Below are positions 18,304 to 28,057 of a stretch of DNA of 64,000 bases, in pieces. A program made the position numbers and the translations under genes. Below the pieces are notes generated by a model. That model was given only the letters and a program-made list of their open reading frames with translations. It searched no databases and was not told where the DNA came from. Origin of the DNA: Acinetobacter amyesii (lineage in GTDB: Bacteria > Pseudomonadota > Gammaproteobacteria > Pseudomonadales > Moraxellaceae); NCBI RefSeq assembly GCF_002018365.1, contig NZ_MVKX01000001.1, positions 299,178-363,177 of the forward strand, read 5' to 3'. Numbering within the stretch: position 1 is the first letter of the stretch; each line of letters begins with the position of its first letter.

Positions 18304-20430
18304 TTAAGCCCCAGCTACTTTTTTCTGAGCATTCTGATTCAGAATTTGATCACGAGGCCCATCCATAACAATTTTACCTTCGTTCACCACAATAATGCGG
18401 TCAACCAACTCAAGTACCGCACGACGGTGTGTTGCCACCACCATAGTTCGGTTTTGTAAATAACCTTTTAAATGATCGATCAACTGCTTTTCAGATACGT
18501 CATCAATGGCCGCTGTAGGTTCATCAAGCAATAGAATATTGGGTTGACGAATCAATAAGCGTGCAAGCAGTAAAGCTTGGCGTTGACCTCCAGAGAAGCC
18601 GACACCACCTTCTAAAATGATATGGTCTAGCCCTTCTTTTTTCTCTTGAACAAAGTGAATTGCACCCGTAATTTTCAGTACTTCGATCAATTGTTCATCA
18701 GTCGCCAACGGTGCACCTAAGGTCAAGTTTTCACGAATCGTACCGTAGAATAACTGTGCATTTTGGTTCAATAGCCCCATATCACGACGCACATCTGCGG
18801 GGTCGATTAAAGACAGTTCAATCCCATCTAATTTAACTTTGCCTTGTACAGGCGTTTGCATACCCGATAACAATTGAAGTAGCGTCGACTTACCAGCACC
18901 ATTTCGGCCTAAAATTGCGATTTTTTCTCCAGCCTTAATTTCCAGTTTTGGAATTAAAAGACTTGGACGTGGATCATCTTCACCATACTTAAATGACACA
19001 CCATTGAGTTCATAATGACCATTAATTGATGGTCGATGAATAAGGTGAGAATAATCCGGTTGATCGACAGGTTTCTTCATGAGTTCATCAAGACCTGCTT
19101 TCGCCACTTTAGCCTGTTGTAAACGACCTAATACCCCTGCCAGTGCAGAAATCGGCGCCAACATTCGTGAAGACAAAATCGAACATGCCACCAAAGCACC
19201 TGTGGTCATTTCACCTTTCATCACAGCAAAACAGCCGACAAGTACAACGATTGCAAACGTTAGACCCTGAATTTTTTGTGTCCATGCCGACATTAAGCCT
19301 ACAATTTTACGTTGACGCATGCTGACATCAGCAGACACTTCATTCATGTGGTTCCATTGGTTTTGGAAGCGTGATTCAGCACGAAGTAATTTGATATCTT
19401 CCATGCCTTGTACAGATTCAACCAATAATGCATTACGGATCGAAGACTCGCGCATCCCCATTTGTGCAAGTTTAGCCAATGGTTTTTGCGCCAAAATCCC
19501 TGGAATAATCATCAAAGGAACCACCAACAGCATAACCCAAAATAGATTGCCGCCAATTAACCAGAAGATGAACAGGAACAAGAAGAAAAACGGTAAATCG
19601 GCAATTGCGGTAACAGTCGTCGAAGTAACCATCTCGCGCACACCCTCTAATTCACGAATCTGTGAAATAAAAGTACCCGTTGATTTTGAGCGTTCGCTAT
19701 TTTTAATTCTTAGTGCATGACCAAACACACGATCTGAAATTTTCAAATCGGCACGTTTACCAATAATATCCGACAAATAAATTCGTGAAACACGTAGTGC
19801 AAATTCAAATATCGCCGCAATTAACACCCCACCTGCAAGTACCCATAAGGTTGGCACAGATTGAGATGGAATGACACGATCGTACACGTTCATTGAGAAC
19901 AAAATGGTGGCAAGGGCCAAAATATTCGCCATTAATGATGCAAACATAATGTCGATGTAGCGTTTCCAGTCTTTTAAAACAATCGACCAGAACCAATTTT
20001 TTTCAAACGGCTTGATGTATTCATCGACACGTGCATCAGGTACAGATGACTCTGGACGCAGAATATAAATATTGCGAACACCATGGCTCAATCTTTCAAT
20101 AGAGAAGACTTGAGATAGGCCTTCATCTCCACTCAATTGGACACTGGCATTACCGTCTACGTCGATGCGTTCTACCACACCCACTTCACCACTAATAAAC
20201 TCAACCAATACCGGTAAGCGCCATGGATTAAGCAAATTTATGTCATATTTGTTTTTACGAACACTTAATCCAATTTGGCGTGCCATGACTTCGACCAGTT
20301 CATCGGCATTTTTGTGTTGATTCCAATCCAACTGTAAACGTATACGTTCTTCAGAGGGTTCAATTCGATAATGCTTTGCAATATTCAGAACCGCTTGCAG
20401 CCACGGTTGATAATTTATTGTATTACTCAT
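18304..20430 (-). CDS. Type I secretion ABC transporter, permease-ATPase fusion (LapB-like)
   Basis: Inner-membrane ABC exporter of 708 residues. The first 140 residues form a C39-like domain with no cysteine at all, so it cannot cleave a leader peptide and should only bind substrate, as in LapB and HlyB. Then come a six-segment membrane domain (IDIMFASLMANILALATILF onward) and a nucleotide-binding domain with Walker A GRNGAGKST, signature FSGGQRQ, Walker B NILLLDEP and the switch histidine in VVATHRR. The start overlaps the end of the TolC-like gene by 4 bases (ATGA). Likely exports a large repeat adhesin. Confidence 0.94.
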   Translation of the reverse strand: MSNTINYQPWLQAVLNIAKHYRIEPSEERIRLQLDWNQHKNADELVEVMARQIGLSVRKNKYDINLLNPWRLPVLVEFISGEVGVVERIDVDGNASVQLSGDEGLSQVFSIERLSHGVRNIYILRPESSVPDARVDEYIKPFEKNWFWSIVLKDWKRYIDIMFASLMANILALATILFSMNVYDRVIPSQSVPTLWVLAGGVLIAAIFEFALRVSRIYLSDIIGKRADLKISDRVFGHALRIKNSERSKSTGTFISQIRELEGVREMVTSTTVTAIADLPFFFLFLFIFWLIGGNLFWVMLLVVPLMIIPGILAQKPLAKLAQMGMRESSIRNALLVESVQGMEDIKLLRAESRFQNQWNHMNEVSADVSMRQRKIVGLMSAWTQKIQGLTFAIVVLVGCFAVMKGEMTTGALVACSILSSRMLAPISALAGVLGRLQQAKVAKAGLDELMKKPVDQPDYSHLIHRPSINGHYELNGVSFKYGEDDPRPSLLIPKLEIKAGEKIAILGRNGAGKSTLLQLLSGMQTPVQGKVKLDGIELSLIDPADVRRDMGLLNQNAQLFYGTIRENLTLGAPLATDEQLIEVLKITGAIHFVQEKKEGLDHIILEGGVGFSGGQRQALLLARLLIRQPNILLLDEPTAAIDDVSEKQLIDHLKGYLQNRTMVVATHRRAVLELVDRIIVVNEGKIVMDGPRDQILNQNAQKKVAGA

Positions 20431-21965
20431 GGCTGAACTTCAAACCCCTGAATAGATATATTATTAAGTTCATAAATATTTCGTGAACGCCCTGTCACTT
20501 GAATGTACTGTGCAAGTGCTGAGTAGATATCATATTGCGATGTCACAATTTCTTGTGCGGCACTATGTATAGCTTGCTCAGCATTCAATAGATCGACAAC
20601 CGTTCGAGTTCCTAATTTATATTGTTCTTGATACAGCTCTTTGGTTCTTACCGTCGTTTCACGGCGCTGCACCAATATCGACATTTGACGCTTTTTATTT
20701 TCGATTTGTTCACGAATCATTCGGACTTGATCAATCACATCCAAATACACTGTATTCACTTGTGCTTTTGCTGCTTCTTCAGCATAGCTTGCGGCACGTG
20801 TTTGCGCTGCGATTGCTCCACCTTGGTAAAAATTACTGGTTGCTTCCAACATGATTGAATTATATAAACCATCATCTTCATCATTATTTGGATTACGGCC
20901 ATTCACCGCCTGACTCAGACTACCTTTGACATTAAGAGTTGGATAAGCACTTAATTTTGACTGTTGCTTTTGCAGTTTGGCAACTTCAACTCCAGCTTGA
21001 GCTTGCATCATGCTCGGAATCATCTTGAAGTCCGGATCATCATACAATGCCGCTGCAGTTAAGATCCGATCGGGTATCACCCAATTTATCTGACTCACGT
21101 CAAAACCTAACAAGGTACGCAGACGCTGTTGGTACTGTCGAAGCTGAGTTTCTTGCACGATTAAATTTGATTCAGCAGCTTCTAAATTTGACTTAGCTTG
21201 AATAGGGTCTGCTTGACTACTGATCCCTGCGGTTGCACGTAAGTTAGCAATCTCAGCAATCCGACTCACACCAGCAATTTGCTGCTGTGCAATTTTAGCG
21301 ACTTCTTGATATCGTTTAATGTTGATAATGGCATTTGCAACATCAAAAGAAACTTCATCCAAATTCACAAGCACATTGGCCTGTTCTTGTAACATTTTTG
21401 CTTCTTCGATACCGACAGCACTTTTGGTTTTACCAAAGTCATATAGCATCTGCGTCGCATTTAAAGACACCAACTGACGTCCACGCTCGCCTTTGGTCAG
21501 ATCTGCGGTGCTCAATCCACCTGAAATTTGGGGATAATATGCAGCATTTGCAAGGTCAATATTGGCGTTTTGCGAAGCAACTGTAGCAATACTTTGCGTA
21601 ATTTCTGGACGTCTTTGCACGGCGATATGTATCGCATCAATAAAACTTAAATTCTTCGCTACCGTGTTTGGATTATAGTTGCCTTGTTGCGTTCGACCAT
21701 AAGCAACAGCAGGCATTTCTTGGACACGTGAGGTATCTAAATTATATTTACTGAGTTCGGTGATGTTAATTTTTTCGGCAGAAGGTTTAGGCTTATTAGG
21801 TAAAAAAATCTTATCTAATGTCTTTTGAATGGTACTTTGCGCAGTGCCAGTATCTGCTGCATACACTGAACCAATGGAAAAGGGTAATAATAATATACAA
21901 AAGAAATTGCACTTATTTTTACGCGGACGCCCAACTTCTGGACCATTCATCTTTCGTAATCGCAT
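20427..21965 (-). CDS. TolC-family outer-membrane secretion channel (LapE-like)
   Basis: Outer-membrane efflux/secretion channel of the TolC type, first gene of the operon. A hydrophobic signal (FFCILLLPFSIGSVYA) follows a basic N-terminus (MRLRKMNGPEVGRPRKNK), which is unusually long before the signal core. Two repeats typical of TolC proteins are visible: FIDAIHIAVQRRPEITQSIATVASQNANIDLANAAYYPQI in the first half and the parallel KIRQQ-like EEAAKAQVNTVYLDVIDQVRMI region in the second, ending with KLGTRTVVDLLNAEQAIHSA. At 512 residues it is slightly longer than TolC. An in-frame ATG at 21950 is an alternative start. Confidence 0.92.
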   Translation of the reverse strand: MRLRKMNGPEVGRPRKNKCNFFCILLLPFSIGSVYAADTGTAQSTIQKTLDKIFLPNKPKPSAEKINITELSKYNLDTSRVQEMPAVAYGRTQQGNYNPNTVAKNLSFIDAIHIAVQRRPEITQSIATVASQNANIDLANAAYYPQISGGLSTADLTKGERGRQLVSLNATQMLYDFGKTKSAVGIEEAKMLQEQANVLVNLDEVSFDVANAIINIKRYQEVAKIAQQQIAGVSRIAEIANLRATAGISSQADPIQAKSNLEAAESNLIVQETQLRQYQQRLRTLLGFDVSQINWVIPDRILTAAALYDDPDFKMIPSMMQAQAGVEVAKLQKQQSKLSAYPTLNVKGSLSQAVNGRNPNNDEDDGLYNSIMLEATSNFYQGGAIAAQTRAASYAEEAAKAQVNTVYLDVIDQVRMIREQIENKKRQMSILVQRRETTVRTKELYQEQYKLGTRTVVDLLNAEQAIHSAAQEIVTSQYDIYSALAQYIQVTGRSRNIYELNNISIQGFEVQP

Positions 21966-22064
21966 GATTTTTGCAGGTCGTATTTTTAGTTTAAAGTATA
22001 CTGAATTCTTGTTAATTTTTTAGATTAATCGCTCAGTTTTTGTCATTTCAGACAATAACATAAA

Positions 22065-22096
22065 CCCGCTGAATGAAACTAGCGCCATTCAACGGG
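22065..22096 (-). terminator. Terminator after lptB
   Basis: CCCGCTGAATG / CATTCAACGGG inverted repeat (one mismatch) with a 10-base loop, 21 bases past the lptB stop on the minus strand. The trailing T run is interrupted (TTTATGTTATTG). Confidence 0.6.
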
Positions 22097-22116
22097 AAAT
22101 TTCTTATTTTATTCAA

Positions 22117-22860
22117 TTAAACAGTAAAATCATCACCAAGGTAAACTTTACGTACTGTTTCATCTGCAAGCACTTCTTCTGGAGTACCTTCTGCAATCAC
22201 TGAACCTTCGCTCACGATATAGGCATGCTCACAAATCGCAAGGGTTTCACGTACATTATGGTCGGTAATTAATACACCAATACCACGATCTTTCAATGTT
22301 CGGATAATGTCTTTGATATCACCCACTGAAATAGGATCGACCCCTGCAAAAGGTTCATCTAGCAACATAAATTTAGGGTCTGCCGCTAACGCACGCGCGA
22401 TTTCCGCACGGCGGCGCTCACCACCCGACACACTCATACCAAGAGAATCTTTAATATGAGTGATTTTAAAGTCAGCAAGCAATTCCGTTAAACGTTGCTG
22501 ACGTTGTTGCTTATTTAGATCTTTACGGGTTTCTAAAATCGACATGATATTTTCAGAAATGGTTAATTTTCTAAAAATAGATGCTTCTTGAGGTAGATAA
22601 CCAATACCTTTACGTGCGCGCTCATGCATTGCCAAGTCAGACAAATCAAGATCATCTAAATGAATCTCACCTTTATCCATACGCACTAGGCCAACAACCA
22701 TATAGAAACTTGTAGTTTTACCTGCACCATTTGGACCAAGTAAACCCACAATTTGACCACTTTGCATGCTAAAGGACACATCCTTTACCACCCAACGCTT
22801 ACTATAGTTTTTGGCTAAATGTTTAATACATAAAGTTTGAACTTGCGAGGTCTGCTCCAT
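22117..22860 (-). CDS. lptB: LPS export ABC transporter ATPase LptB
   Basis: Cytoplasmic ATPase that drives lipopolysaccharide extraction by LptFG. Walker [10 protein letters not shown], the Q-loop in [13 protein letters not shown], signature [16 protein letters not shown], Walker [14 protein letters not shown] and switch histidine ITDHN are all intact. The family-typical [15 protein letters not shown] and C-terminal VYLGDDF follow. At 247 residues it is close to E. coli LptB (241). Its first base is the last base of the lptA stop codon, indicating tight coupling in the kdsD-kdsC-lptC-lptA-lptB operon. Confidence 0.97.
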   Translation of the reverse strand: MEQTSQVQTLCIKHLAKNYSKRWVVKDVSFSMQSGQIVGLLGPNGAGKTTSFYMVVGLVRMDKGEIHLDDLDLSDLAMHERARKGIGYLPQEASIFRKLTISENIMSILETRKDLNKQQRQQRLTELLADFKITHIKDSLGMSVSGGERRRAEIARALAADPKFMLLDEPFAGVDPISVGDIKDIIRTLKDRGIGVLITDHNVRETLAICEHAYIVSEGSVIAEGTPEEVLADETVRKVYLGDDFTV

Positions 22861-23426
22861 TAATCACGTGCTCCTGGGAAGGACTTAGTGCTTGACGGTG
22901 GAATCACGATTTGAACTCGACCTGAAGAAGATCCAGATTTATTTGGCGTACCTTCAGCAACGATATCGCCTTTATTCATACTGTATTTCAGGCTATTACC
23001 ACGAATACTTGCACCATCTTGTTGTAACAAAGCACCACCCGTCATGGTGATAATACCTGTTTCAGCATTGTAGACGATTTTCTGTGCTTGGCCTTTTGCA
23101 TAGCCTTTCGCAGGGTCAGTTTTTTGTTGAAAATGTGCTGGCCCACCCGTTGCTGTAATCATACTGATCTCTTTTTTGCTGTTTAAGTTCGCAACGATTG
23201 AGTTTGCCTGCAGCTTCATCGAACCCTGTTCAATGATGACATTACCTGTATACGTCGTAATCCCGGTTTTTTCATTAAACGTTGCACGATCGGCAACCAG
23301 TGAAATCGGTTGATTACGGTCTGAAGGCAAAGCAAAAGCTGCAACTGAACATAACGCCAGTGAACCGAGTAGCGCTGTACGTTTTAGGAAAGTTTTTGCA
23401 GTTTTTCGATTAAAATTATGGTTCAT
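22860..23426 (-). CDS. lptA: LPS transport periplasmic bridge protein LptA
   Basis: Periplasmic beta-jellyroll protein that forms the LPS bridge between LptC and LptD. A signal peptide ([19 protein letters not shown]) precedes the OstA-type domain [25 protein letters not shown], with the repeated T-G-x-V/A pattern: [51 protein letters not shown]. At 188 residues it matches E. coli LptA (185). It overlaps lptC by 11 bases upstream and touches lptB downstream. Confidence 0.95.
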   Translation of the reverse strand: MNHNFNRKTAKTFLKRTALLGSLALCSVAAFALPSDRNQPISLVADRATFNEKTGITTYTGNVIIEQGSMKLQANSIVANLNSKKEISMITATGGPAHFQQKTDPAKGYAKGQAQKIVYNAETGIITMTGGALLQQDGASIRGNSLKYSMNKGDIVAEGTPNKSGSSSGRVQIVIPPSSTKSFPGARD

Positions 23427-23958
23427 ACTTTCCTCGAATATTAAAAAATTCGTATTGACCGTCGTTTAAATTTGCTTTTAAACCTTGGCTGACAAATTCG
23501 GCTTGTGGTGAAATCACCGTTACAGTCTTGTCCGTTTCTATTTCACGCTGTTTTGGAAAAGCAGTTAGTTCCTCAGTACGAAACTCCATTTGCCCTTCAC
23601 GCATCAATTTCGTTGCAACCACATTGTCACTCAGTACGACTTTTTGGTTATCGTCCATACCATTGGCTTGTTTGGCAAAGAACGTGGCATCGACAGCACC
23701 ATCTTGATAGGTTGATGCTTTTAGATTGACCAAATGAGAAGTTTGCTTTTGCAAATCCTGCTCAAGTCGATCGACTTGCGCACGAATATGCAATTTCCCC
23801 TGCTCATCAGTCTGCGTCAGGTTAATGTTTTCAGCTGAGTAAGTCATACTTTTCGAAGAGTCCGCCTGAAGCTTATTACCCTTTCCACCGAAATAGTAAA
23901 AACCACCGCTTACTGCAGCAATGACCACAGCTGTCACGTATAAAACTTTAGTATCCAT
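23416..23958 (-). CDS. lptC: LPS transport protein LptC
   Basis: Bitopic inner-membrane protein that hands LPS from LptBFG to LptA. One N-terminal membrane helix (LYVTAVVIAAVSGGFYYFGG) is followed by a periplasmic domain of the same jellyroll type as LptA (SAENINLTQTDEQGKLHIRAQVDRLEQD) and the C-terminal [34 protein letters not shown]. The length of 180 residues is normal. The position between kdsC and lptA is the conserved gammaproteobacterial order. Confidence 0.94.
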   Translation of the reverse strand: MDTKVLYVTAVVIAAVSGGFYYFGGKGNKLQADSSKSMTYSAENINLTQTDEQGKLHIRAQVDRLEQDLQKQTSHLVNLKASTYQDGAVDATFFAKQANGMDDNQKVVLSDNVVATKLMREGQMEFRTEELTAFPKQREIETDKTVTVISPQAEFVSQGLKANLNDGQYEFFNIRGKYEP

Positions 23959-23993
23959 AAGCGGAGATTCAATCCAATGACTGCATCAATTTA

Positions 23994-24533
23994 TTAATAA
24001 GGTGCACTTGCATATTTTTCAAGTAGTTCCTGGTATACACCTTTAGAAACTAAAAGCATATCGCAGATTTCACGAACAGCACCACGTCCACCCATCGCCT
24101 GAGTAACAAGATCTGCACGGCGACGTACTTCTAAATGTCCATTCGGTACGGTCACTTTCATCCCAGCAATAGCAAAGGCTGAAAGATCGGGCCAATCATC
24201 GCCCATATATAGGCAATCTGAAGGATCAATACCAAACTGTGCACAGGCTTCAGTCAAGGCAACACCTTTGTCTTCACGTCCTTGAAAGACCAAATCGACA
24301 CCTAAGTCAGACATGCGTTTTTCAACAATATTACTTTTACGGCCAGTAATAATGATGACTTTGATACCCGCTTTTTGCACCAACTTCATGCCTAAGCCAT
24401 CTCGAATATCAAAAGATTTGATTTCATCGCCGCTATTGGTCAACGTTACAAATCCATCACTTAAAATTCCATCTACATCCAGTACTAGTGCTTCTATGTG
24501 ACGCGCTTGTTCTAGCAATACATACGATGCCAT
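23994..24533 (-). CDS. kdsC: 3-deoxy-D-manno-octulosonate 8-phosphate phosphatase KdsC
   Basis: HAD-superfamily phosphatase that removes phosphate from Kdo-8-phosphate to give Kdo for LPS. The motif I aspartates are in LVLDVDGILSDG, motif II is in VIIITGRKS, and the motif III/IV region is YMGDDWPDLSAF. At 179 residues with no cap domain it fits the C0-type tetrameric KdsC family. It is the second gene of the operon, 4 bases after kdsD. Confidence 0.95.
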   Translation of the reverse strand: MASYVLLEQARHIEALVLDVDGILSDGFVTLTNSGDEIKSFDIRDGLGMKLVQKAGIKVIIITGRKSNIVEKRMSDLGVDLVFQGREDKGVALTEACAQFGIDPSDCLYMGDDWPDLSAFAIAGMKVTVPNGHLEVRRRADLVTQAMGGRGAVREICDMLLVSKGVYQELLEKYASAPY

Positions 24534-24537
24534 TTTC

Positions 24538-25515
24538 TTAATTTACCCCAGCCTGAATCAGATCATGCATGCTGATAATCCCAATCACTTTATTGGTATC
24601 ATCAACGACTACAAATTGTGTAATTTTCTTTTCGTTCATACGTTCTAATGCATGTACCGCGCGTTCTTCTTGTGAAATCGTCAAAGGATTTTTAATCATC
24701 ACTTCTGAGACTTTCATATTCACATCAAAGCCTTGCTGTTTATCAATCAAACGACGTAAGTCACCGTCGGTAAAGATACCCAATAAGGTATCGTTTTCAT
24801 CGACAATCGTGGTGAGACCCAAACGTTTATTTGAAATTTCATACAGAACTTTATTCATTGGTGTCTCTGGCGACACTTTTGGTAAGTCTTCACCTGTATG
24901 CATAAGATGTTTTACATGCAATAACAAACGTTTACCCAACGCTCCAGCAGGATGAGAACGTGCGAAATCATCTGAAGTAAAGCCACGTGCATCCAATAAT
25001 GCAACTGCAAGGGCATCACCCAAGGCTAATGTTGCAGTGGTACTTGAGGTCGGCGCTAGACCCAATGGGCAAGCTTCTTGAATATTACCCAAGGTCAATG
25101 CGACATCGGCATTTTGTGGCATTGGGCCTTTATTGTCGCCACTCATAGTAATTAGAGGAATGCCCAAATGTTTGATCAACGGCATGAGCATCATAATTTC
25201 ATCACTCTTACCTGAGTTTGAAATTGCAATGAGCACATCACCTTTAACCAACATGCCCAAATCACCATGCCCAGCTTCACCCGGATGCATGAAGAAAGAT
25301 GGCGTACCTGTCGAGGCAAACGTAGCGGCCATTTTACGACCGATATGACCCGATTTACCCATACCAGTAATCACTAAACGCCCTTTGCACTGTAAAATGA
25401 TTTCGCAGGCTTGGCTAAAACGATCATCTATTTGCGTCGCTAATACTTGTAAAGCATGCTCTTCAATACGCAAAGTTTCTAATGCGACTTTCTGAAAATC
25501 GACTTGATTCGGCAT
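24538..25515 (-). CDS. kdsD: D-arabinose 5-phosphate isomerase KdsD (KpsF/GutQ family)
   Basis: Converts ribulose 5-phosphate to arabinose 5-phosphate, the entry step to Kdo. An N-terminal SIS domain has the sugar-phosphate signature VITGMGKSGHIGRKMAATFASTGTPSFF and the GDVLIAISNSGKSDE loop. A pair of CBS domains follows (VLYEISNKRLGLTTIVDENDTLLGIFTDGDLRR; ALERMNEKKITQFVVVD). I use the ATG at 25515; the frame continues to a TTG at 25530, which has AAGG about 10 bases before it, so that start is possible. First gene of the Kdo/Lpt operon, divergent from cysS. Confidence 0.94.
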   Translation of the reverse strand: MPNQVDFQKVALETLRIEEHALQVLATQIDDRFSQACEIILQCKGRLVITGMGKSGHIGRKMAATFASTGTPSFFMHPGEAGHGDLGMLVKGDVLIAISNSGKSDEIMMLMPLIKHLGIPLITMSGDNKGPMPQNADVALTLGNIQEACPLGLAPTSSTTATLALGDALAVALLDARGFTSDDFARSHPAGALGKRLLLHVKHLMHTGEDLPKVSPETPMNKVLYEISNKRLGLTTIVDENDTLLGIFTDGDLRRLIDKQQGFDVNMKVSEVMIKNPLTISQEERAVHALERMNEKKITQFVVVDDTNKVIGIISMHDLIQAGVN

Positions 25516-25530
25516 ATTTGGTGGATTCAA

Positions 25531-25870
25531 AGTTGTTATACCTTAAGCCGTGAGAGGTGCGCTCTCACTTTCAAAATAAAAAATTTTCACAATTTTATCA
25601 TATCTATGCAAATAGCACGTTTCCAAATGTATAAGAATTCATGAATTATGCAGAAAAGATGCATTTCTTCATTTTTATCTTCCGGACAGATAAATTGAAT
25701 TCCGTATTCGAATGAGATTCAGCCTGAACCCAATGAGCCTTCTACGCTATTTTTAGCAACGCAAAGACATCAAGCATTAAAAAATATCTGCTTTTTTGGG
25801 TTTTAACTTTATGAATAAAAATGCTTAGGTTAAGATGAGCCATCTTTTGGTAGAAACAATTTGAAGAGCT
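25531..25870. other. Divergent promoter region, kdsD operon / cysS
   Basis: No gene seen. A perfect 7-bp inverted repeat GTGAGAG-GTGCG-CTCTCAC lies at 25550-25568, just before the kdsD start on the minus strand, where it would fall in the 5' leader. The rest is AT-rich and should hold both promoters, but none is clear enough to place. Confidence 0.4.
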
Positions 25871-27292
25871 ATGCAACCTTTTGTTCTATATAACTCAGAG
25901 CAACGTAAAAAAGTAGAATTCGTACCTCGTAAAGAAGGACATATCGACATGTATGTCTGTGGAATGACCGTGTATGACTACTGTCATATTGGTCATGCTC
26001 GAGTTATGGTTGCATTCGACTACATTATCCGTTTCCTGCGCAGTCAGGGCTGGAACGTTAAATACGTTCGCAACATTACCGATATTGACGACAAGATCAT
26101 TGCCCGTGCCAATGAAAATGGCGAAAGCATTACTGCTTTAACCGATCGCTTTATCAAGGCCATGAACGAAGATGCTGCCAATTTAGGTTGTGCAGCACCT
26201 GATGAAGCACCACGTGCAACAGACTATATCGATCAAATGCAGAATATGATTGGTAACTTGGTTAACAAAGGTACAGCATATCCATCTGCAAATGGCGATG
26301 TTTATTTTGAAGTTGAAAAGTTTGCCAAATATGGTCGTCTTTCGGGTCGTAAACTTGACGATATGCAGGCTGGTGCTTCTGAACGCGTTGATGTAGAAGT
26401 AGAAAAGAAACATCCTTTTGACTTCGTGCTTTGGAAACATGCCAAAGAAAATGAACCTTCTTGGGCTTCGCCTTGGGGCAATGGCCGTCCGGGCTGGCAT
26501 ATTGAATGTTCAGCGATGTCGACCTGCTGCTTAGGTAACCATTTTGATATTCATGGTGGCGGTTCAGACTTAACTTTCCCGCATCATGAAAATGAAATTG
26601 CGCAATCTGAGGCATCTACTGGCGAACAGTATGTTAATTACTGGATGCATGTCGGCTTTATTAATGTCGATGGCGAAAAAATGTCGAAGTCTTTAGGTAA
26701 CTTCTTCACTATTCGTGATGTGATGGATAAATTCCACCCTGAAGTGATTCGCTTCTTTATTGTGTCATCACATTACCGTAGCCCAGTAAACTTCTCTGAC
26801 ACTGCTTTAAAAGAAGCGAAAAATACCCTTTCCCGTTTCTATCATTCATTTAAAGCGTATCAACAAGTCTATGGTGAAAAAACCGTAGAAACTTTGGATG
26901 ATGCTTTAGTTGAGCGCTTTAATGCCGCTATGCGTGATGATTTCAACACCGCAGAAGCTATTGCAGTATTGTTTGAAGTCAACAAAGAATTGAACCGTGC
27001 CGTAAAAGATGAAAATGTTGAACAAGCGGCTGTGTATTATTCGACATTGCGTCACTTGACCAATATTTTAGGTTTGGTGCAACACAATGTGGATGATTTT
27101 CTGAAATCTGATATCGGTCAGGAAGCATTAGGCTTATCAGAAGAACAGATTGAAGATTTAATTCAACAACGTAAAGATGCAAAAAAGGCCAAAGAATTTG
27201 CCAAAGCAGATGAAATTCGTCAATCTTTGTTAGATCAAGGTGTTGTCCTTGAAGATACTCGTCAAGGTACTATTTGGCGCCGTGCTGATTAA
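25871..27292 (+). CDS. cysS: Cysteine--tRNA ligase
   Basis: Charges tRNA-Cys with cysteine. The class I motifs are present: [18 protein letters not shown] (HIGH motif plus the first zinc cysteine) and KMSKSLGNF. Further zinc ligands are in [10 protein letters not shown] and the [10 protein letters not shown] region. The C-terminal anticodon-binding part ends in [16 protein letters not shown], standard for the family. At 473 residues it is close to E. coli CysS (461). GAAGAG precedes the ATG. The cysS-tRNA-Gly neighbourhood is probably coincidental. Confidence 0.97.
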   Translation: MQPFVLYNSEQRKKVEFVPRKEGHIDMYVCGMTVYDYCHIGHARVMVAFDYIIRFLRSQGWNVKYVRNITDIDDKIIARANENGESITALTDRFIKAMNEDAANLGCAAPDEAPRATDYIDQMQNMIGNLVNKGTAYPSANGDVYFEVEKFAKYGRLSGRKLDDMQAGASERVDVEVEKKHPFDFVLWKHAKENEPSWASPWGNGRPGWHIECSAMSTCCLGNHFDIHGGGSDLTFPHHENEIAQSEASTGEQYVNYWMHVGFINVDGEKMSKSLGNFFTIRDVMDKFHPEVIRFFIVSSHYRSPVNFSDTALKEAKNTLSRFYHSFKAYQQVYGEKTVETLDDALVERFNAAMRDDFNTAEAIAVLFEVNKELNRAVKDENVEQAAVYYSTLRHLTNILGLVQHNVDDFLKSDIGQEALGLSEEQIEDLIQQRKDAKKAKEFAKADEIRQSLLDQGVVLEDTRQGTIWRRAD

Positions 27293-27316
27293 TTAAGCAA
27301 ACAGAAGCATAGAGAG

Positions 27317-27344
27317 TTGACAGTTGTGTGAAATTCTCTATAAT
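27317..27344 (+). promoter_or_regulatory. Sigma-70 promoter of tRNA-Gly
   Basis: TTGACA at 27317-27322 and TATAAT at 27339-27344, 16 bases apart, both perfect consensus. Transcription should start around 27351, a few bases before the tRNA 5' end. Confidence 0.92.
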
Positions 27345-27354
27345 TCACCTCATT

Positions 27355-27430
27355 GCGGGAATAGCTCAGTTGGTAGAGCATAACCTTGCCAAGGTTGGGG
27401 TCGGGAGTTCGAGTCTCCTTTCCCGCTCCA
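27355..27430 (+). tRNA. tRNA-Gly (anticodon GCC)
   Basis: A 76-base cloverleaf: acceptor GCGGGAA/TTCCCGC, D-arm GCTCAGTTGGTAGAGC, anticodon loop TTGCCAA with GCC at 27388-27390, T-arm GGGAG-TTCGAGT-CTCCT, then discriminator T and encoded CCA. It reads GGC and GGT glycine codons. It has its own promoter and terminator, and is single rather than part of a tRNA cluster. Confidence 0.98.
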
Positions 27431-27440
27431 AAATACGAAA

Positions 27441-27469
27441 AACCCTCATCGAAAGATGAGGGTTTTTTT
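27441..27469 (+). terminator. Rho-independent terminator after tRNA-Gly
   Basis: AACCCTCATC-GAAA-GATGAGGGTT with a T tract, 11 bases after the tRNA. Confidence 0.92.
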
Positions 27470-28057
27470 ATGTCTAATTTTTTCTTCAACGGCTTATTTT
27501 TAGATGTATTTACTCATGTTATGCACATGAAAGCCATTTCACATTTTTAAAATAATATTTAAATCTATTCGACGAAGTCTTACATTTAGGGATTGAATAC
27601 AGGGATTAGCCTTCGGCTGGAGGTACTCTTACGAAACGTTGTTTCTCATTCGGCAAAATGAGGTGCGAAGCTTCGCAAGGAAACCATCTTGCGGTGTAAT
27701 GACTTCACTGACAAAACACATTCACTACCGTCAAATTATTCAACGTATCGCAAAAACATTTTTGATTAGAAGTCGTCCTGTCTCAAACACTTGCGGATGA
27801 CATTACCGCGTATCTTTTTTATTTGAAGCAAAGTACGCTTCTGATGTAACTGCGTCACATCAGTGATTTATTATATTGTAGCGACGTTAATAGGCCTGAA
27901 TTATCTTCCAACCATTTAAACTTCCCTATTGCAGTATGACCTTTCGCCTACCTGTTAAAAAATAATCTAACGAAATGCTCATCTCGGCTATTTTCCTCAA
28001 TTTTTCTCCATAATTTTCCGTTATTCTTTGCCAAAATTACATTTGGACAACCAAATA
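27470..28057. other. Long non-coding mosaic between tRNA-Gly and the TonB receptor
   Basis: No convincing coding frame in nearly 600 bases, unusual for this compact window. It holds a perfect 14-bp palindrome TGCGAAGCTTCGCA (27664-27677), a CTGATGT-N9-ACATCAG inverted repeat (27841-27863) and the short hairpin AGCC-TTC-GGCT near 27609-27619. The 27600-27800 part is less AT-rich than ordinary spacers here and gives broken frames without a start, so it could be a decayed gene or dispersed repeat. No copy of the tRNA 3' end was found that would mark an attachment site. Confidence 0.5.

Noticed and set aside
27355-28057. tRNA-Gly as an integration site of a genomic island
   Set aside because: No integrase gene and no repeated tRNA 3' end was found downstream.
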